Of a DNA stretch of 64,000 nucleotides, positions 38,337 to 47,413 are shown piece after piece. Location: NCBI RefSeq assembly GCF_011008905.1, contig NZ_JAAIVI010000021.1, positions 98,663-162,662 of the forward strand, read 5' to 3'. Made by a program: the position numbers and the translations under genes. A model generated the notes under the pieces. It saw only the letters and a list, made by a program, of their open reading frames with translations, was not told where the DNA came from and made no database searches. Source of the stretch: Wenzhouxiangella sp. XN201 (GTDB taxonomy: Bacteria; Pseudomonadota; Gammaproteobacteria; Xanthomonadales; Wenzhouxiangellaceae). How positions within the stretch are numbered: position 1 is the stretch's first letter; the number at the start of each line of letters is the position of its first letter.

Positions 38337-40410
38337 GCCCGGAGTGCTCGATCAGCCAGGCCTGATCACCCTCCGGCTGCGGGGGCAGGTTGAAGGCCTG
38401 CTCCGGGGTGGCGTGGAACTTGGCCAGATAGGCCGCCAGGGCGTACTGCTCGGTGCCGGAGGTGACAAAATCGATCGCCACCCCGGGATATTCGAGCCCA
38501 CCGAGGTCGCGGCGCTGCGGATCACTGAGCTCGCGCAGGGGGTAGCCGTCGCCGCAATGCACGACCTGTTCGAACTCATCGCCAGGATGCGGCACACACT
38601 GGGCCAGGAAAGCCAGGGTGATGATCCGGAAACGCCGGTCGGTATCGCCGACCCATTCGCCGTCGCTGACCAACTGTATGGTCGTGCCGTCCGGCGCTAC
38701 AACGGCCAGGTCGCGCACCCGTTCGCCGTTGCTGCCCAGACCCTGGTTGATGTCGCCGTGTCCGGGCTCGAGCGGCCGCCGGGCCGGGCGGGTAGCGTCG
38801 TAGGTCAGGCGCAGGCCGGTGAACTGCGGGAACCAGCCCGGGGTGGCGCCCGGCGCAATGCCGGAAACGGCATATTCCATGATGTCGTAGAGCTCGCCGG
38901 CGGTCACGGTCAGGCCGACCAACTCGCCATTGAAGGCCAGTGCGGTTTCCAGGTCCAGGCGTGATATACCGCCTTCGGGTCGAAAACGGTTGGCCGCCGG
39001 CGGCTGTAGCCGGACTTCGCTGGCATCCCGGCTGCCCGGCGGTATGCTCATCTCGCCGATTGGGGTCCTGATGCCGCCGCCGTTGCGAAAGGCGATCACG
39101 GCCTCGGGCTCTTGCTGGCGGCCCAACCAGAGGGTGGCCTTGGCCCAGAGACGACCCAGATTGGTCTCGCGCGTTCGTACCCGGGTCCGGCGGCCGTCGA
39201 GAAACTGATCGGTATAGCCGAGCACATGTCCCATCTTGACCTCGAGAATGCGCCAGAAGGCGTCGCGAATCGCCACGACTTCGGCCAGCGCTTCGGCGCC
39301 GAGATCCTCGACCACCGAGGCCTCGCTGGCCCAAACGCCCGCGTGGCCGGCATCGAGCTGCTCGAGATCGATCACGCCCTCGGCGTCGAACTGCAGCAAC
39401 AATCGCCCCAGGTAGCGAAAATCGCCAGCGGTGTTGACCAGCAGCACGGGCTCGTCCAGTGGCGAGCGATAGACCAGCGGATAGTCGTCGACCGCCACAT
39501 CGCCCGGGTGTAGCCGGGTGCCGGAATCGGCCAGAATGGTATTGGAACCGCCGGCAATGAGGACATCCACGTGCTCGAGTCGCTCGGCCAATGCCCGCTC
39601 CACCTGCAGCTGCTGCATGTGAGCCGCCAGGATGATGATATTCACGCCGTCGGCCACCAGCGCATCCACTGCTTCCTGTATCACGTCGGCCAGTGCGTCC
39701 ATATCATCCGGGTCGGCCGGCCGGATGCCGATTTCGCCGGTCGAGGTGATCTGCCCCAGCGTGGGGGTTGCCGCCCCGACCACCCCGACACGATGGCCGT
39801 CGATTTCCAGCACCGCCGAGCCGGCGAGACGGCCCTTCAGTTCAGCGGCATCGAGACCATCCGGGCTGACCAGCCCGGCCAGATGTGGTTCGCTGGAAAA
39901 GTCCAGGTTGGCCGACAGCCAGGGGAAACGCGAACCCGGCCAGCCATGCCGATCGGGCTGGATGATCCCGGCGAATACTTCGGGGCCGCGATCCAGATCG
40001 TGATTGCCCACCGCGCTGGCATCGACGTCCATGGCGTTCAGGAATGCGATCTCGCCGCGGCCCACCCCCGGCGAGCCCACGACCTCGGCCATGGCCGGAT
40101 CGTTGCTGGCCTGGAAGAGCGGTCCCGGGATGTAGTTGTCGCCGGAGCTGATCAGCAGGGTGCTGTCCGGCCTCCCGGCACGAAAGGTGTCGACCAGGGC
40201 GGAGAAATCCGCCACATGTTCGAGCGCCAGGGTACCGCCGCCGTCGATATCGGCAAAATGCAGCAGCTGCAGTTGTAGCGCATCTGCCTGCTCATCATCG
40301 CTGGGGGCAAGCGGCTCAGGTATGGAATCCGGTTGCGCACAGGAGAGCAGGGAGCCGACAACGATCAACGCGGTCAGGGCACGAAAAGAAACACGCTGGT
40401 GAAACAGCAT
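38320..40410 (-). CDS. 5'-nucleotidase/UshA-like metallophosphatase lipoprotein
   Basis: 696 residues from the ATG at 40410. The signal peptide ends in GSLLSC, a lipobox, so it is probably a lipoprotein. The N-terminal calcineurin-like phosphatase domain has LLHFADIDGGG (here D-x-D where the family has D-x-H), SSGDNYIPGPLF, AVGNHDLD and IILAAHMQQ. The C-terminal 5'-nucleotidase domain contains FRNGGGIRTPI and DIMEYAVSG. It should hydrolyse nucleotides or related phosphoesters in the periplasm. The altered first metal motif is notable, and the upstream frame to 40566 is non-coding. Confidence 0.88.
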   Translation of the reverse strand: MLFHQRVSFRALTALIVVGSLLSCAQPDSIPEPLAPSDDEQADALQLQLLHFADIDGGGTLALEHVADFSALVDTFRAGRPDSTLLISSGDNYIPGPLFQASNDPAMAEVVGSPGVGRGEIAFLNAMDVDASAVGNHDLDRGPEVFAGIIQPDRHGWPGSRFPWLSANLDFSSEPHLAGLVSPDGLDAAELKGRLAGSAVLEIDGHRVGVVGAATPTLGQITSTGEIGIRPADPDDMDALADVIQEAVDALVADGVNIIILAAHMQQLQVERALAERLEHVDVLIAGGSNTILADSGTRLHPGDVAVDDYPLVYRSPLDEPVLLVNTAGDFRYLGRLLLQFDAEGVIDLEQLDAGHAGVWASEASVVEDLGAEALAEVVAIRDAFWRILEVKMGHVLGYTDQFLDGRRTRVRTRETNLGRLWAKATLWLGRQQEPEAVIAFRNGGGIRTPIGEMSIPPGSRDASEVRLQPPAANRFRPEGGISRLDLETALAFNGELVGLTVTAGELYDIMEYAVSGIAPGATPGWFPQFTGLRLTYDATRPARRPLEPGHGDINQGLGSNGERVRDLAVVAPDGTTIQLVSDGEWVGDTDRRFRIITLAFLAQCVPHPGDEFEQVVHCGDGYPLRELSDPQRRDLGGLEYPGVAIDFVTSGTEQYALAAYLAKFHATPEQAFNLPPQPEGDQAWLIEHSGPKSYR

Positions 40411-40544
40411 GCAGACCTCAGGCAGTGATAGATTGGGCTGCCATTTATACTGCCTATACGCTGTGCAGTCGAGTGAGTGAAACGCGGGTGGGCCCCGTCG
40501 AGCGAACAGATCCTGGATCCGGGCTGCCCCAAGGAGATTGCAGA

Positions 40545-41501
40545 ATGTCGAACGATGCCGGTCCAAAAGTTCTGATTCTCGGACGAGGCGCCATGGGCAG
40601 CATGTTCGAGGCCCTGCTGCAAGAGACTGCGCGCGTAACCATTTGGGAGCGCGATCTGGAAACCGGTCGCGAATCCGCCCCGCTGGAGTCGCTGGCAGCC
40701 GGCAGCGATGCGGTGATCTTCGCAGTGCCCGCAGCGCCCCACGATGAACTGGCTGGACGACTGGCCGCTTGTCTCGGTGCCGAGACCTTGTGCCTGACCA
40801 TTGCCAAGGGGCTGGATGAGGATGGTCGTACGCCGGCCGATATCTTCGCCCGCCATTTTGGCGACACGCCGGAGCCGGGGCCCGCCTGGGCGGTGATCTA
40901 CGGACCGATGATTGCCGACGATCTCGACCGCGGGCGCGCCGGTTTCGCGCTGGTTGCGGCCAACCGGCCGGAAATTGCCAAGCGCGCCAGGGCCCTGCTC
41001 GGCGTGGGTCCGCTGTATCTCAGACCACACGACGACCCGCACGGCGCAGCCTGGGCGGCGATTCTGAAAAACATCTATGTGCCGCTGGTCGGCATGGCCG
41101 ATGAACTGGATCTGGGAGACAACATGCGCGGCTTCCTGATTGCCGAGGCCCTGGGTGAACTGGCAGCCATCGTCGAGCGTCTGGGAGGCCAGCCACGAAC
41201 CGCCTACGGGCTGTCCGGGCTGGGTGACCTGGTGACCACCGCCACCAGCGCCGACTCGCACCATCGGGGGATCGGGCAGGCCATTGCACGCGACGAACTC
41301 GAATCCGAGGTCGACACCGACGGCAACGTGCGCAGCGAAGGCGTTCATGCAATCACCCAGATCCAGCGCCACGGCCTGGTGGAAATTGCCGACTATCCCC
41401 TGCTCGAACTCGTGGCGGCGCTGCTGGACTCGCCGAGTGATGCCGAACAACGCCTGAACGGCTGGATTCGGCGTCGCTTCGCGCGCCAAGCGGGGTCATG
41501 A
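40545..41501 (+). CDS. gpsA: NAD(P)H-dependent glycerol-3-phosphate dehydrogenase
   Basis: 318 residues from the ATG at 40545, preceded by AAGGAGA. It interconverts dihydroxyacetone phosphate and sn-glycerol-3-phosphate for phospholipid synthesis. The Rossmann loop is ILGRGAMGSMF and the catalytic Lys lies in AILKNIYVPLVGMADEL. The C-terminal domain shows LGDNMRGFLIAEAL and GLSGLGDLVTTATS. It is fairly diverged from typical GpsA, so it might be a second, specialised copy. It overlaps the phosphodiesterase gene by four bases. Confidence 0.88.
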   Translation: MSNDAGPKVLILGRGAMGSMFEALLQETARVTIWERDLETGRESAPLESLAAGSDAVIFAVPAAPHDELAGRLAACLGAETLCLTIAKGLDEDGRTPADIFARHFGDTPEPGPAWAVIYGPMIADDLDRGRAGFALVAANRPEIAKRARALLGVGPLYLRPHDDPHGAAWAAILKNIYVPLVGMADELDLGDNMRGFLIAEALGELAAIVERLGGQPRTAYGLSGLGDLVTTATSADSHHRGIGQAIARDELESEVDTDGNVRSEGVHAITQIQRHGLVEIADYPLLELVAALLDSPSDAEQRLNGWIRRRFARQAGS

Positions 41502-42268
41502 GTCGGCCCGATGCCGCCGACTGGCTGATCGCCCATCGCGGCTATCCGCATGCGTACCCGGAAAACTCCCTCGTCGGCATCGAGGCTGCACTGGAGGCCG
41601 GAGCGCGCTGGGTGGAATTCGACATCCAGGTGACCCGAGACGGGGTGCCGGTGGTGTTCCATGATGACTCGCTCAGCCGCGTCGGCGACAGCGACGAGCA
41701 GCTCGCTACGCTGGACTGGGACACGCTGTCGCAGCGCAGCATCGGCGAGGCTCGCCGGTTCGGTAACAGATTCTCGCAGCAACGTGTTCCCAGCCTCGCG
41801 GACATGCTCGCGCTGGTCGATCAGTACCCGGAGGTGACGGCGTTCGTCGAGATCAAGCGGGAGAGCTTCGAGTGGTTGGGCCGATCCGGGGTGGTCGAGG
41901 CGGTGTGCGACGTGCTGCAGCAAGCCTCCAGCCGTTGCGTGCCGATCTCCTTCGATGCCGCTGCGCTGGCAAAGGCGCGAGAGTGCGGCGCCGAAGCCAT
42001 CGGCTTGGTCATCAAGCCCTGGAACGATGCATCCAGGCGCGAGGCCGAGCAACTGGCGCCGGATTACCTGTTCATCCAGGCCGACCGCATTCCGAAAGGC
42101 GACCGGCCGCTGTGGCCCGGCCAGTGGCACTGGGCGGTCTATGTCGTCGACGACCCCGATTCGGCCCAAGCGCTTCGCCGCCGCGGCGCCGATCTGATCG
42201 AGACCGACGGCTTTCCGCCAATGCTTGAAGCATTGAGCAATTTGCAGCCCGGAAGCCATGCAGGTTAA
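41498..42268 (+). CDS. Glycerophosphodiester phosphodiesterase
   Basis: 256 residues, a TIM-barrel GDPD enzyme releasing glycerol-3-phosphate from glycerophosphodiesters. Signatures are LIAHRGYPHAYPENSL (catalytic His and metal Glu), WVEFDIQVTRDGVPVVFHDD and VEIKRESF. There is no signal peptide, so it is cytoplasmic, like UgpQ. Start and stop are coupled to gpsA before (ATGA) and to the EamA exporter after (11-bp overlap). Confidence 0.92.
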   Translation: MSRPDAADWLIAHRGYPHAYPENSLVGIEAALEAGARWVEFDIQVTRDGVPVVFHDDSLSRVGDSDEQLATLDWDTLSQRSIGEARRFGNRFSQQRVPSLADMLALVDQYPEVTAFVEIKRESFEWLGRSGVVEAVCDVLQQASSRCVPISFDAAALAKARECGAEAIGLVIKPWNDASRREAEQLAPDYLFIQADRIPKGDRPLWPGQWHWAVYVVDDPDSAQALRRRGADLIETDGFPPMLEALSNLQPGSHAG

Positions 42269-43124
42269 TGAGCCGCGCCCGTTCACCGTCTTGCTTCTGA
42301 GCGTTATTGCGCTGGTCGCGTTCGCGGCCAATTCCATCCTCACGCGTGCCGCGCTGACCGACACCTCGATTGACCCGATCAGCTTCACCACCGTGCGGAT
42401 CGCATCGGGCGCAGTGATGTTGTGGCTGATCGTTCGTGTCCGATCCTCCGGCGCCGAAGGTCGTGGCAGCTGGGCTTCGGCGCTGGCCCTGTTCGGCTAT
42501 GCGATTGCATTCTCGCTGGCCTATCGCTCGCTGACCGCCGCGACTGGTGCGCTACTGCTGTTCGGGGCGGTGCAGGTCACGATGGTGTCCTGGGGCCTGT
42601 TTCGCGGCGAACGGCTTTCCGCCGTCCAATGGCTGGGTGTGCTGCTCGCCCTGGCCGGGTTGGTCTGGTTGCTATTGCCGGGGTTGTCGGCACCGCCGCT
42701 TCTCGCCGCCGCCCTGATGCTGGCCGCCGGCTGTGCCTGGGGTATCTACACACTGCGCGCGAAAGGTGCTGGCGATCCCACGCGGGTGACGGCCGCGAAT
42801 TTCGCGCGTGCGTCGCTGCCGGCTGTCGGCCTGGGTCTGATTTTCGCGGGTGATGTGTCGTGGGATAGCCAGGGACTGGCACTGGCCGTGGCGTCCGGTG
42901 CGCTGGCCTCGGGAATGGGCTACGCCGTCTGGTACACCGTGCTGAAACATATCGGTACCCACACGGCAGCCGTATCGCAATTGACCGTACCGGTCATCAC
43001 GGCCATTGCCGGCGTGTTGCTGCTGTCCGAGCCCTTGAGTTGGCCGACGGTGGTTGGCGGCGCCTGCATCCTCGGCGGCATCGCATTGGTCACGCGTCCG
43101 CGCCGGGCGACTAACGGCGTCTGA
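42258..43124 (+). CDS. EamA/DMT-family membrane transporter
   Basis: 288 residues with ten hydrophobic segments arranged as two EamA repeats. The first begins LLSVIALVAFAANSILTRAAL and the second near ALMLAAGCAWGIYTLRAK. Members export metabolites or amino acids. It overlaps the phosphodiesterase gene by 11 bp, so co-translation with the glycerophosphate pair is likely, but a shared substrate is only a guess. Confidence 0.88.
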   Translation: MQVNEPRPFTVLLLSVIALVAFAANSILTRAALTDTSIDPISFTTVRIASGAVMLWLIVRVRSSGAEGRGSWASALALFGYAIAFSLAYRSLTAATGALLLFGAVQVTMVSWGLFRGERLSAVQWLGVLLALAGLVWLLLPGLSAPPLLAAALMLAAGCAWGIYTLRAKGAGDPTRVTAANFARASLPAVGLGLIFAGDVSWDSQGLALAVASGALASGMGYAVWYTVLKHIGTHTAAVSQLTVPVITAIAGVLLLSEPLSWPTVVGGACILGGIALVTRPRRATNGV

Positions 43125-43142
43125 TCCAACTCGACTTCAATT

Positions 43143-43295
43143 CATGCACCCCGCGATGCCGTACGCGTGGCCACCTGCAACGATGCTCTGGACATCCGGT
43201 TCGAGGACGAGATCGGCTCGGTGGAGGAAGGAAAGCGTTCCGATTTGGTCGTTGTCGATGGTAGCCCGAGTGAGAATATCTACCCTGTCGCCGAC
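43143..43295 (+). pseudogene. C-terminal remnant of an amidohydrolase
   Basis: The frame reads HAPRDAVRVATCNDALDI, then EDEIGSVEEGKRSDLVVVDG and PSENI. This is the conserved end of imidazolonepropionase/dipeptidase-like amidohydrolases (TPxEALRAAT.NAA then GSVEEGKxADLVVVDGxPLENI). No N-terminal part, metal motif or start codon is present upstream; the fragment begins about 20 bp after the EamA gene and ends at the diguanylate cyclase stop. It is best explained as what a deletion left behind. Confidence 0.7.
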
Positions 43296-43297
43296 AC

Positions 43298-45031
43298 TTA
43301 TCCGTATGGGGCGATTGCAACTGCGCGTTCGGGAGTCGCCTTCGCGTCGTACATGGCCAGGTCGGCAGCGTGGATCAGTGTTTCGGCCTCCGTACCGAGT
43401 TCCGGGAATTTGCTGATCCCGATGCTGGCGCCGATCGTCAACTCGAGATCACTGATTCGGTAGGGCTCAGCGAGCCGCTTCACGAGCGTGCGCGCGATTT
43501 TGTGTGCATCCTGGATATGTGTGATATCGGTCAGCACGACGATGAACTCATCGCCGCCGAGTCGCGACACCGTATCGGAAGCCCTCACTCGCTTTTGTAT
43601 ACGCCGAGCTACCTTCCGAAGCAGAATGTCACCGACGCGATGACCGTGCCGATCGTTGATGGACTTGAAGCCATCGAGGTCTACAAAAAGCACCGCGAAA
43701 GAGTGGCTGTTTCGCTGGCAGCGACGAATTTCCATTTCGATCCGATCGTACGCCACCGTTCGATTGGCAAGACCGGTTAACGGGTCATGTGTGGCAAGAA
43801 ACTGTTGTTGCTCGCGGCGTGTATGTTGCTCGGTGATGTCGGTGCAGATAGAAATGTAATGCGTGATATCTCCCTCGTCGTTGCGAACGGCCGTGAATGA
43901 CAGCCAAACGGGATATTCATTGCCGTTCTTGCCTCGGTTCCATGTTTCACCGCGCCAGAAGCCGCGCGTTTCCAGGGATTCCCAGATTGCCTCATAGAAC
44001 TCGGGCGGCTCATCTCCGGCCCTTAGCAAGGCTGACGATTTGCCCTGCAGATCCTCGAGCGTGTAGCCGGTGAGTTGAGTGAAGGAGTGATTCAGGGCAA
44101 TGACATTTCTGTTCGCATCGGTGATCAGGATGGCTTCCGAGCTCGCTTCGAAGACCTTTGCAAGGAGATCGAGTTCCCGGCGCGTCTCACGCCAGGCCGT
44201 GATATCCCGAAAGGAAGCAACCACGACATGTGCATCGCTGCGATCGAATGGCTGAGTATTGATGGCGATCCACACTCTGTCCCTGGTGTTGGGAAGTTTG
44301 AGACCCATGACGACGTCGCGGCACGCTTCGCCAGATTCCAGGGTGATCGTCGTCGGGTGCCGGTCCCGTGGAATTTCCCGGCCGTGTTCATCAACGGCGT
44401 TCCAGAGCGCATCGGAGAGCTCGACGCCAATCAGGTGCTCCTCGGCAACCCCCAGTATCTGGCAAGCGCTGGGGTTGCAGGCGGTGATTCGCCCGTCGCT
44501 GCCGTGAACCAGGACACCCTCGGCCAGGGAGTTGATGACCGCCCGATAGCGCTCCTCGCTTTCGCGGAGTGCCTGTTCGATCCGCTTCTGCTCGCTGATG
44601 TCCCGGGAGCTGGTCTGGAGACGGAAGACATTGCCGTCGTCGTCCAGGTGGGGCTGAGTGAGGCTCTCCAGCCAGACATAGTGACCGTCTCGATGGCGGA
44701 TACGGTAACGGACGAAGATGTGGCCTTGCCCCGAAAGGGCCGGGTCGTGAGTGCTCTCCCGAATGCGGACCGCGTCTTCGGGGTGGAAGAGGTCGTAGGG
44801 GTCTCGTCCGATGAGGTCGGATGGCTCGTAGCCGAGGATCCGGCGCACCGATGGACTGACCCAGACATAGGCCCCGTCCGGCTCGTGTAGACAGACGAGA
44901 TCGCTCAGACCATCAACGAACAGGCGAAAGTTGAAATCCGGTTCGGTCTCCAGTTGCCGCGAGTCGCAAGCGGCTTGCGGCGACTTTGAACGATTGTTCT
45001 TTTTGTGGATCTGGTCAGGCATACGTCCCAT
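43298..45031 (-). CDS. PAS-PAS-PAS-GGDEF diguanylate cyclase
   Basis: 577 residues with no membrane segment. Three PAS domains (about 35-145, 160-280, 290-400) precede a GGDEF domain (410-577). The cyclase site is intact: DLDGFKSINDRHGH metal/substrate region, GGDEF at 492-496, and an inhibitory I-site RASD at 483-486, five residues before it. It should make cyclic-di-GMP in response to a soluble or redox/light cue through the PAS sensors. An ATG nine bases downstream (45022) is an alternative start. Confidence 0.93.
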   Translation of the reverse strand: MGRMPDQIHKKNNRSKSPQAACDSRQLETEPDFNFRLFVDGLSDLVCLHEPDGAYVWVSPSVRRILGYEPSDLIGRDPYDLFHPEDAVRIRESTHDPALSGQGHIFVRYRIRHRDGHYVWLESLTQPHLDDDGNVFRLQTSSRDISEQKRIEQALRESEERYRAVINSLAEGVLVHGSDGRITACNPSACQILGVAEEHLIGVELSDALWNAVDEHGREIPRDRHPTTITLESGEACRDVVMGLKLPNTRDRVWIAINTQPFDRSDAHVVVASFRDITAWRETRRELDLLAKVFEASSEAILITDANRNVIALNHSFTQLTGYTLEDLQGKSSALLRAGDEPPEFYEAIWESLETRGFWRGETWNRGKNGNEYPVWLSFTAVRNDEGDITHYISICTDITEQHTRREQQQFLATHDPLTGLANRTVAYDRIEMEIRRCQRNSHSFAVLFVDLDGFKSINDRHGHRVGDILLRKVARRIQKRVRASDTVSRLGGDEFIVVLTDITHIQDAHKIARTLVKRLAEPYRISDLELTIGASIGISKFPELGTEAETLIHAADLAMYDAKATPERAVAIAPYG

Positions 45032-45172
45032 TCGCCGGGTTATAAAATCCCCCTTGAGTGTCTGTATGTCCTGTTCAGTGGAGCTGAAACCCTACCGTAC
45101 TCCCGTGTGTCAAGCAAGATTCAGAATAATCTCCTGGCCGCTGCGAGCTTGCAAAGTTTCAGTCGGGTCCCT

Positions 45173-46471
45173 TCAATCGCCGCCTTGCCGCGTGAGGTAG
45201 TTACCCACGACGTAACTGCCTACCTGCCGGCCCAGGTCAACGCCGGCGGTGGAATCGAAGCGGAAATGAATGCCCAAATAGAGGCGCGACAGTCCGCACT
45301 GTGTGGCTGCTTCCATGGGGGTTTCGAACGAGCGGGTCGGCGGGTGCATCGCGATCTTCTCCGACATGGGGCCGGCAATATCCACCTGTGGGTTCCGCAT
45401 GGTGAAGGCATAGTCTTCTCCAAATACGTCCATGATTGCACTCATTGCCGCCGCGCAGGCGCAACCGTGAGCCGAAGGATAGCTCGGGAAGGCGTAGGTG
45501 TGCCGGTGGGTGTTGTTCCAGGTTGGTTCGGGCTTGGTGTCCGGGTTGCCATCGTTGTCTGCCCAGCGTATTGCGGTATACGGCCGCCAGTAGTTGTAGT
45601 GGAACTTGTTATCGAACACGCTGACATAGGCGTCGAAGACGCTCATGTTGATCAATGCGAACAGCCTTGCCGCTTCGGTGGCATCGAGCGCCTCCCGGAT
45701 GACCAGGTCACGGGCCAGGCGGTTGTGGGAGTTTTCCACGAAGTCCTTCCACCAAAGCGCGAGGTGGGTCTGGTCGGCGGTGCGCTCCATCGTCTGGAAG
45801 CGACCCAACTTGCGCACTTCTTCATAGGCGTGCGTGTAGGCTTCGCTTCCGGGCTCCGGGGGTGGCGGAGAGCGGAACTGATCGGGACTTTCCAGGGCGA
45901 AGGGTTTGGCCTTCGCCCATCCGGCCCCGAACACGAAGCCTTCCGGCGTACCCGAGTGCTCGTTGAATTCGGCATAAACCCCCGGCCCCATAGGGTGCCA
46001 CTGGTATTCCGCTTCCGTATTCCATCCATCCCGATTCCGCACACCGAGCAGAGTGTGTGCGGCGGCTTCGCCAAGCGCGGCACCCGCCCGGCGGGCCGCG
46101 TTTTCGGACAGGCCGTCGAGATGTCGGTCACGGAGCGCTTCCAGTGTCTCGCGCCGGTCCGGGTACTGGCTCATGGCGACGGTGAAAGCTGCTTGCACCA
46201 TGGCGGCCAAGGGGTCGGCCTTCGGGTCGTTGGCCTGGTGAGCGTAGGATTGGTAGCGACCGTTGATGGCAGCCAGCGAGTCGTGCATCGCCAGATGCGC
46301 CATTGCTGCAGTACGCACGCCCTTGAGGGTAAGGAAGCGGTCCTCCGCCTCGGCGATCTCAAGGATGGTGCGGTTCCATTCGATGACGGGTACCGCCGAT
46401 TCGGTCTCGGCATCAGTAGGGCCGGCGTAAATCAGGCCGGCCAGTGCGAGGATGGTGAGCAACGTTTTCAT
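45173..46471 (-). CDS. Vanadium-dependent haloperoxidase / PAP2-like secreted protein
   Basis: 432 residues with a signal peptide (1-22). The vanadate/phosphate-binding triad of the PAP2 superfamily is present: K289-x6-RP (KFHYNYWRP), YPSAHG (Ser333, His335) and SRLYLGIHFRFD (Arg, His). These enzymes oxidise halides with peroxide or act as acid phosphatases; sequence alone cannot decide. The spacing and all-alpha character fit the bacterial haloperoxidase branch. It is divergent from an HxlR regulator gene, which may control it. Confidence 0.87.
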   Translation of the reverse strand: MKTLLTILALAGLIYAGPTDAETESAVPVIEWNRTILEIAEAEDRFLTLKGVRTAAMAHLAMHDSLAAINGRYQSYAHQANDPKADPLAAMVQAAFTVAMSQYPDRRETLEALRDRHLDGLSENAARRAGAALGEAAAHTLLGVRNRDGWNTEAEYQWHPMGPGVYAEFNEHSGTPEGFVFGAGWAKAKPFALESPDQFRSPPPPEPGSEAYTHAYEEVRKLGRFQTMERTADQTHLALWWKDFVENSHNRLARDLVIREALDATEAARLFALINMSVFDAYVSVFDNKFHYNYWRPYTAIRWADNDGNPDTKPEPTWNNTHRHTYAFPSYPSAHGCACAAAMSAIMDVFGEDYAFTMRNPQVDIAGPMSEKIAMHPPTRSFETPMEAATQCGLSRLYLGIHFRFDSTAGVDLGRQVGSYVVGNYLTRQGGD

Positions 46472-46562
46472 CGGGGTCTCCTCCGCGTCACGTTGTACGC
46501 CGAAGAACTTAGCATCGCCCTCGAATCTCGGCTACTATTATTTTCGAAGTGGAGTGCCAGAA

Positions 46563-47276
46563 ATGCGTCGAGGTTACGGACAATACTGTCCTCTCGCTCT
46601 GGCGGCGGAGATTCTGTGCCGTCGCTGGACCGTGCTGGTCATAAGCCGGGTCCTGGACGGGTGTCGTACATTCAACGAAATTCATCGAGGCCTTCCCCGG
46701 ATCTCGCCGTCCACGCTTACCCAGCGACTTGAAGAACTCACCGATGCCGGGCTGATCTCTCGTCGACCGGTCAAAGGTGGACGAGGCCACGTATACGAGC
46801 CGACCGAGGCTGGCCGGGACTTGTCGAGCATCATTGATCAGATGGCCGTCTGGGGACAGCACTGGGCCCGAGATATGAACATGGACGACCTCGACCCCGG
46901 TTTCCTGGCCTGGAGCATGCACATGCGGATCAATCGAGCGGCGATGCCGCCGGGCCGCACCGTCCTGCATTTCGAGTTCGACGCCGCACCGCCCGACTGT
47001 CGGCGGTTCTGGCTGGTCTGCACCGAAGACGCCGTGGATATGTGCCTCAAGGACCCTGGATTCGAGACGGACCTGGTCATCCAGGCGGAATTGCTTTGCT
47101 TCGTCGAGTGCTGGCGGGGATTCCGGGACCTGAAACAGGAAATTCGCCGCGGCAATGTCCGCCTCACCGGCCCGCGGGAGCTAAAGCAAGCATTTCCCGA
47201 CTGGCTCCAGTTGAGTTCGCTTTCGCCTTACCCGAGGAAGCGGGATGGCCGGGAACGCAAGCTCATTGGAAACTGA
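46563..47276 (+). CDS. HxlR-family transcriptional regulator
   Basis: 237 residues from the ATG at 46563. The N-terminal winged helix has CPLALAAEILCRRWTVLVIS, FNEIHRGLPRISPSTLTQRL and the wing GRGHVYEPTEAG, typical of HxlR. HxlR proteins usually sense redox or aldehyde stress through an N-terminal Cys, here Cys9 in YGQYCPLA. A C-terminal extension of about 110 residues, which resembles a sterol-carrier-type fold, is unlike the short classic HxlR. It shares the 91-bp intergenic region with the haloperoxidase gene. Confidence 0.88.
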   Translation: MRRGYGQYCPLALAAEILCRRWTVLVISRVLDGCRTFNEIHRGLPRISPSTLTQRLEELTDAGLISRRPVKGGRGHVYEPTEAGRDLSSIIDQMAVWGQHWARDMNMDDLDPGFLAWSMHMRINRAAMPPGRTVLHFEFDAAPPDCRRFWLVCTEDAVDMCLKDPGFETDLVIQAELLCFVECWRGFRDLKQEIRRGNVRLTGPRELKQAFPDWLQLSSLSPYPRKRDGRERKLIGN

Positions 47277-47413
47277 AGCGGAGCACCCTCGGTTTGTGCT
47301 CTAGTGGCTGATCCTCACCAGCCGTCGGTTCATACATGCCCGGTAGCGTGTTCGGTACACCCACGATTGTATCCTTGGGAGCCGAAACCGGGACCTTCAG
47401 AAGGAGAGCCAGA

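Noticed and set aside
43143-43295. A functional small protein
   Set aside because: The conserved sequence is only the C-terminal end of a much larger enzyme and has no suitable start; it is better seen as a remnant.
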